Part shown: positions 61,136 to 64,000 of the stretch, in pieces
Layout of the letters: every line of letters begins with the position of its first letter
Position numbering within the stretch: position 1 is the stretch's first letter
Assembly (NCBI RefSeq): GCF_900269665.1
Contig: NZ_LT985361.1
Span: forward strand, 3,496,601 to 3,560,600
DNA: 64,000 bases
Direction: 5' to 3'
Source: Nocardia suismassiliense
GTDB taxonomy: Bacteria > Actinomycetota > Actinomycetes > Mycobacteriales > Mycobacteriaceae
Notes under the pieces: model-generated
What the model was told of the DNA's origin: nothing
The model's database searches: none
Seen by the model: only the letters and a program-made list of their open reading frames with translations
Program-made: the position numbers and the translations under genes

Positions 61136-61558
61136 GTGGACGATGGACTCGGGGATCTGCTGCATCGCGTGGTGTACCTGCTCGGAGAGGCCGCGCGGCG
61201 ACGCGTGGACGACTCCGAAGCGCTGACGTACAGCCAGATACGCCTGCTCGGGACGTTGGAAGAAATCGAGCCGGTGACCCAGCATCAGCTGGCGCAGGCG
61301 CTGGCGGTATCGGACCCGGCGGTGAGCCGGGCTCTGCGCCCGTTGGAAACAGCCGGATTCGTCGCGGTCGAGCCTGACCCCGAGCACGGACGGCGTCGAC
61401 TGGTCAGCACCACTGAAGCCGGCCGCAACGCCTTCCATAGCAGCGACAGGCCGCTGCAGAACGAGCTGCGCGACGCGCTGCTCGAAGCGGGTTTCCCGTA
61501 CGAACGCTATCTACGCGACACTGCCACGCTGGCCAAACTGCTTGAGCCACGCCGATAG
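61136..61558 (+). CDS. MarR-family transcriptional regulator
   Basis: A 140-residue MarR protein. The winged helix contains LTYSQIRLLGTLEEIEPVTQ, then HQLAQALAVSDPAVSRALRPL (recognition helix) and a wing with EHGRRRL. The GTG at 61136 has no good Shine-Dalgarno. Related sequence elements before it and before the next gene suggest that it controls itself, the following membrane proteins and perhaps the epoxide hydrolase. Confidence 0.83.
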   Translation: MDDGLGDLLHRVVYLLGEAARRRVDDSEALTYSQIRLLGTLEEIEPVTQHQLAQALAVSDPAVSRALRPLETAGFVAVEPDPEHGRRRLVSTTEAGRNAFHSSDRPLQNELRDALLEAGFPYERYLRDTATLAKLLEPRR

Positions 61559-61600
61559 CTCGATCCAGCAGACCTTCCGCGATGCACATGAGTCTTGACT

Positions 61601-61625
61601 GGTTAATGTTAACCATGCAACACTC
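61601..61625 (+). promoter_or_regulatory. Candidate MarR operator before the membrane-protein operon
   Basis: GGTTAA-TG-TTAACC (61601-61614) is a perfect dyad. It continues into ATGCAACACTC, repeating the element at 61100-61120. It ends 6 bp before the ATG at 61632, so binding would block initiation. Confidence 0.65.
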
Positions 61626-61631
61626 AGGTCC

Positions 61632-62153
61632 ATGAACGAAACGTCTTACCTCGCCCAGTCGGCTTTCCCCCTGGTCTGGATAGTGATCGCGGTGGTCGGT
61701 GCACTGATCCGAACCCGGCACAGCCCCTCGCGCGCAGCCGCACTGGAAACCTGGCAGCGGTGGTGGGCCGTGGCCGCACTCGGCTGCGGCAGCCTGTGGA
61801 TGACGATCGCCTTCCTGACCGTCCCGGACGTGATGGCCACCGCGATCGGCTTCAACCAGAGCCCGTTCCAGTTCGAGATCGCCTTCGCCAACCTCGGACT
61901 CGCCGTCCTGGGATTGCGCGCCGCCTCGGCCACCGCCCGCGAACGCATCACCATCGGCCTCGGTGCCGGCATGTTCCTGTGGGGCGCGGCGATCGGCCAC
62001 CTCTACCAGCGGTTCGCCCACGGCGACCACGCTCCCGGCAACACCGGTGGAGTACTGGTCTACGACCTGCTCCTCCCCGCGGTCATGATCGTCCTCGCGC
62101 TCCGGTCGCAACAGCTCTCCATAACCGCGCGGCCCACGTTCGTGCCCGCCTGA
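61632..62153 (+). CDS. Four-helix membrane protein (DUF6790-like)
   Basis: A 173-residue protein with four hydrophobic segments. WQRWWAVAALGCGSLWMTIAF, SPFQFEIAFANLGLAVLGL and GAAIGHLYQ resemble the DUF6790 family as I remember it. No catalytic motif. It lies 73 bp after marR and behind the dyad at 61601, and is followed after 35 bp by a TMEM175-like gene, so the two may form an operon under MarR control. Confidence 0.68.
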   Translation: MNETSYLAQSAFPLVWIVIAVVGALIRTRHSPSRAAALETWQRWWAVAALGCGSLWMTIAFLTVPDVMATAIGFNQSPFQFEIAFANLGLAVLGLRAASATARERITIGLGAGMFLWGAAIGHLYQRFAHGDHAPGNTGGVLVYDLLLPAVMIVLALRSQQLSITARPTFVPA

Positions 62154-62188
62154 GAAACCCACCGGCGCCGTAACCCCAGGAGACTCCC

Positions 62189-62833
62189 ATGCACCATGAC
62201 GCGACCGGCCAGCGTGCAGGCCTTTCACCGCAGCGAATCGGCGCGTTCGCCGACGCTGTTCTCGCCATTGCGATAACCCTGCTCGTCGTCGAGATCAAGC
62301 GGCCGCAGGACGAGGATCTCGTCGATGCCGGCGCCCTAGCCGCATTCCTCTGGCACGAACGGTCTTCTTTTGTGGCGTTCCTGCTCGCGTTCTTCCTGCT
62401 GTGGGCGGTGTGGCGCCGCCATCACACGTTGATCGAAGGGGTGGCGCTGCTGGATCGGCGCACTCTCGCATGGCATGCGCCGCTGCTGCTTTTGGTCGCG
62501 ATCCTGCCCTATTCGACGGCGGTGTTCGGGCACGCTCCGGACAACAAGCTGGCCGTCTGCCTCTTCGCTGTCACGTCGGCGCTGCTCTTCGCCAGTGAGG
62601 GGGTGGTGCGGGAGCTGGCCGCGCGACGACCCACCCTGGCCGAACACGTCGTTGCCGCCGATCTCCGTACCAGCGCCGATGCCTCGTCGGCCGTCGCCGC
62701 ATTCTTCTTCGCCACAGCCGCACTCGCCTGGCTCACTCCGTACGTGTGGTACGCCTGGTTTCTCGCACCATTGTCGGCCGCTTTCGGGGGGCGACTGATC
62801 GATCGGGTGCGCGGAGCCTTTCCCGCTAACTGA
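62189..62833 (+). CDS. TMEM175-family (DUF1211) potassium channel-like protein
   Basis: A 214-residue membrane protein. RIGAFADAVLAIAITLLVVEI in the first helix is the TMEM175 signature (R-x3-F-[AS]-D-x-V-x-A-I-A-I-T). About six hydrophobic segments follow. Prokaryotic homologues form tetrameric K+-selective channels. AGGAG lies 8-12 bp before the ATG. Physiological role here unknown. Confidence 0.82.
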   Translation: MHHDATGQRAGLSPQRIGAFADAVLAIAITLLVVEIKRPQDEDLVDAGALAAFLWHERSSFVAFLLAFFLLWAVWRRHHTLIEGVALLDRRTLAWHAPLLLLVAILPYSTAVFGHAPDNKLAVCLFAVTSALLFASEGVVRELAARRPTLAEHVVAADLRTSADASSAVAAFFFATAALAWLTPYVWYAWFLAPLSAAFGGRLIDRVRGAFPAN

Positions 62834-62853
62834 GTCACCGGCTTGGTGCCGCC

Positions 62854-63087
62854 TCAGAACAGGCGATCATCCGAAGGCTCCGGCACCTGCGTAGTCCGCA
62901 TGTGGACGTGCTCCTCATCGCACCCGACGTCCTGGATCGCGTCGATCTGGTCCTGAACCACCTCGGCGCGCGTCACCAACTCGACCCGATCGGGCTCGGT
63001 GAGGCTTTCGGCACCGAGCTTCTCGAAAACGCACGAGAGCACTGACCGTAAGTCCTCCAGTTTGCTGTCTGGCTCCACGAGCCTCAC
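62854..63087 (-). CDS. Small acidic hypothetical protein (tentative)
   Basis: About 77 residues from GTG 63087 with GGACGTAGG upstream. The sequence has regular charged, helical character (SKLEDLRSVLSCVFEKLGAE, ELVTRAEVVQDQIDAI), unlike the longer open frame above it, which looks non-coding. No family recognised. It is convergent with the TMEM175-like gene, 20 bp apart. Confidence 0.4.
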   Translation of the reverse strand: MRLVEPDSKLEDLRSVLSCVFEKLGAESLTEPDRVELVTRAEVVQDQIDAIQDVGCDEEHVHMRTTQVPEPSDDRLF

Positions 63088-63221
63088 CCTACGTCCGAAC
63101 CTGACGACATCTGCTCTTGCCGCTGTGCGCACTGAGCGAGCGGCCACTCCGCAGCGGCCTGGTGGACCAGAACTGTTGCAGCTCAGGGCGTCCGCAATTG
63201 CCGAGTTCGGCGTGTCGTGAT

Positions 63222-63731
63222 TCAGCTGCGTTCGCTGCTTGCTGACTGCCTCGCCGTGGTCCGGGCAGCTTGAACTGCCGCCGGCACTTGCTGGAGGTAC
63301 CGGCGAAATCCCTCCGCTTCTGGCTCGAATCCCAGCGAGGTGTAGAGCCGGTGTGCGCCGTCGATGGCATGGCGTTTGTGGGAGAGCAACTGCACCTTGT
63401 TGCATCCGGCTCCCCGCGCATCATCGAGAAGCCGTCTCATGATCGCGCTGGCGATCCCCTTGCGACGATGTTCGACAGCCACCACGACGGCTTCGATGAA
63501 TGCGGTCGGCGCGCAGTCGTACGTCACATTCAACATCAGCATCTGGGTTGCTGTCCCCACGGCCTCGCCGTCGACTTCGGCCAGATAGACCGTGAGGTCC
63601 TCGGACCGCTGCATACGCGCCCAGGTGCGTAGCTGAAGATCAGTAGCACCACACGAAGCGAGCTGATCGTGGATTGCCAAGATGGACAACAGATCTCCAG
63701 GGCCAGCCGCCCGAATCCTCAGATTTCCCAT
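63222..63731 (-). CDS. GNAT-family N-acetyltransferase
   Basis: About 169 residues from ATG 63731 (MGNLRIRAAGPGD). The acetyl-CoA loop is EHRRKGIASAIM, after the strand AFIEAVVVAVE, and RLYTSLGFEPEAEGFRRYL closes the GNAT fold. ATG 63761 and the start at 63806 are alternatives; none has a good ribosome site. Substrate unknown. The 63732-64000 end of the window shows no further gene I can support. Confidence 0.75.
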   Translation of the reverse strand: MGNLRIRAAGPGDLLSILAIHDQLASCGATDLQLRTWARMQRSEDLTVYLAEVDGEAVGTATQMLMLNVTYDCAPTAFIEAVVVAVEHRRKGIASAIMRRLLDDARGAGCNKVQLLSHKRHAIDGAHRLYTSLGFEPEAEGFRRYLQQVPAAVQAARTTARQSASSERS

Positions 63732-64000
63732 GCCGGCAGTATCACGTGGGTGGACGACCATCTTTGGACTGGCTAGCTCGGCTGTCGACTCATCCGCACC
63801 TGGCACCCCCTCTATTGATTCGAGCGGACACCTCGAACATGTGCGATCACGTCCGGTTGGCCGAGCTCTCGCTGATTGATTCGGCCTTTGCCTCGGATCA
63901 CGCGGTCGGCGGCCAGTCTTTTGCGCAGTGGGTAGGGTGCCGCTGCATCTTCGAAACCTTCTGAAACGCCTCGCCCGGTATCTGTGTACTCGTAGCGGAC

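Noticed and set aside
63674..63964. 96-codon plus-strand frame at the window end
   Set aside because: No ribosome site or known motif, and it overlaps the start region of the acetyltransferase gene.

Overview
The window is high-GC actinobacterial DNA with dense GTG/TTG starts and tightly overlapping genes. A rifampicin monooxygenase gene with its rifamycin-associated element, an Rv3406-type dioxygenase and small MGKHR-type exported proteins point to Nocardia or a close relative. This placement is inference from gene content.

Layout. (1) 1-5174: the 3' part of an OafA-type acyltransferase/SGNH gene, a 19-bp tandem repeat, and a three-gene set resembling the Streptomyces SCO2523/2522/2521 families. 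(2) 5179-37704: a biosynthetic gene cluster whose content, and largely its order, match anthramycin-type pyrrolobenzodiazepine (PBD) clusters. The left arm runs leftwards: a 31-codon small ORF, FAD oxidoreductase, gamma-glutamyltransferase-like C-C hydrolase, methyltransferase, P450, alcohol dehydrogenase, aldehyde dehydrogenase, asparagine-synthase-like amidotransferase, and a DrrC-like UvrA paralogue. A MarR regulator and a divergent VOC-protein/MFS-exporter pair sit in the middle. The right arm runs rightwards: L-DOPA dioxygenase, L-tyrosine hydroxylase, F420-dependent reductase and PhzF-type isomerase (4-alkyl-proline branch); kynureninase, tryptophan dioxygenase, methyltransferase, kynurenine formamidase and kynurenine monooxygenase (3-hydroxy-4-methylanthranilate branch); and two NRPS proteins (A-T and C-A-T-Re) that join the halves and release the product reductively. 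An orphan response regulator and a flavin amine oxidase close the right edge. (3) 38539-43310: a small exported protein, rox with its RAE, and a UDP-GlcNAc 2-epimerase/glycosyltransferase pair. (4) 43574-49430: an OpuC-type osmoprotectant ABC operon, a TauD-family dioxygenase and an alpha/beta hydrolase. (5) 49478-64000: mostly small accessory or hypothetical genes (cystatin-like, saposin-like, a cysteine-less thioredoxin-like protein, DUF6461, DUF5958, TMEM175) with TetR and MarR regulators, strong hairpin terminators and a dispersed intergenic repeat of about 58 bp.

How it fits together. Tryptophan and tyrosine are each diverted into one half of a PBD. The P450/ADH/ALDH/amidotransferase set should turn a side-chain methyl into a carboxamide, as in anthramycin. 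Self-protection is probably by the UvrA paralogue, the VOC protein and the exporter. The same palindrome (TTTCC-4-GGAAA) lies before uvrA and twice in the marR/VOC intergenic region, suggesting that the MarR protein controls resistance as one regulon. Homologue names come from memory; no database search was possible.
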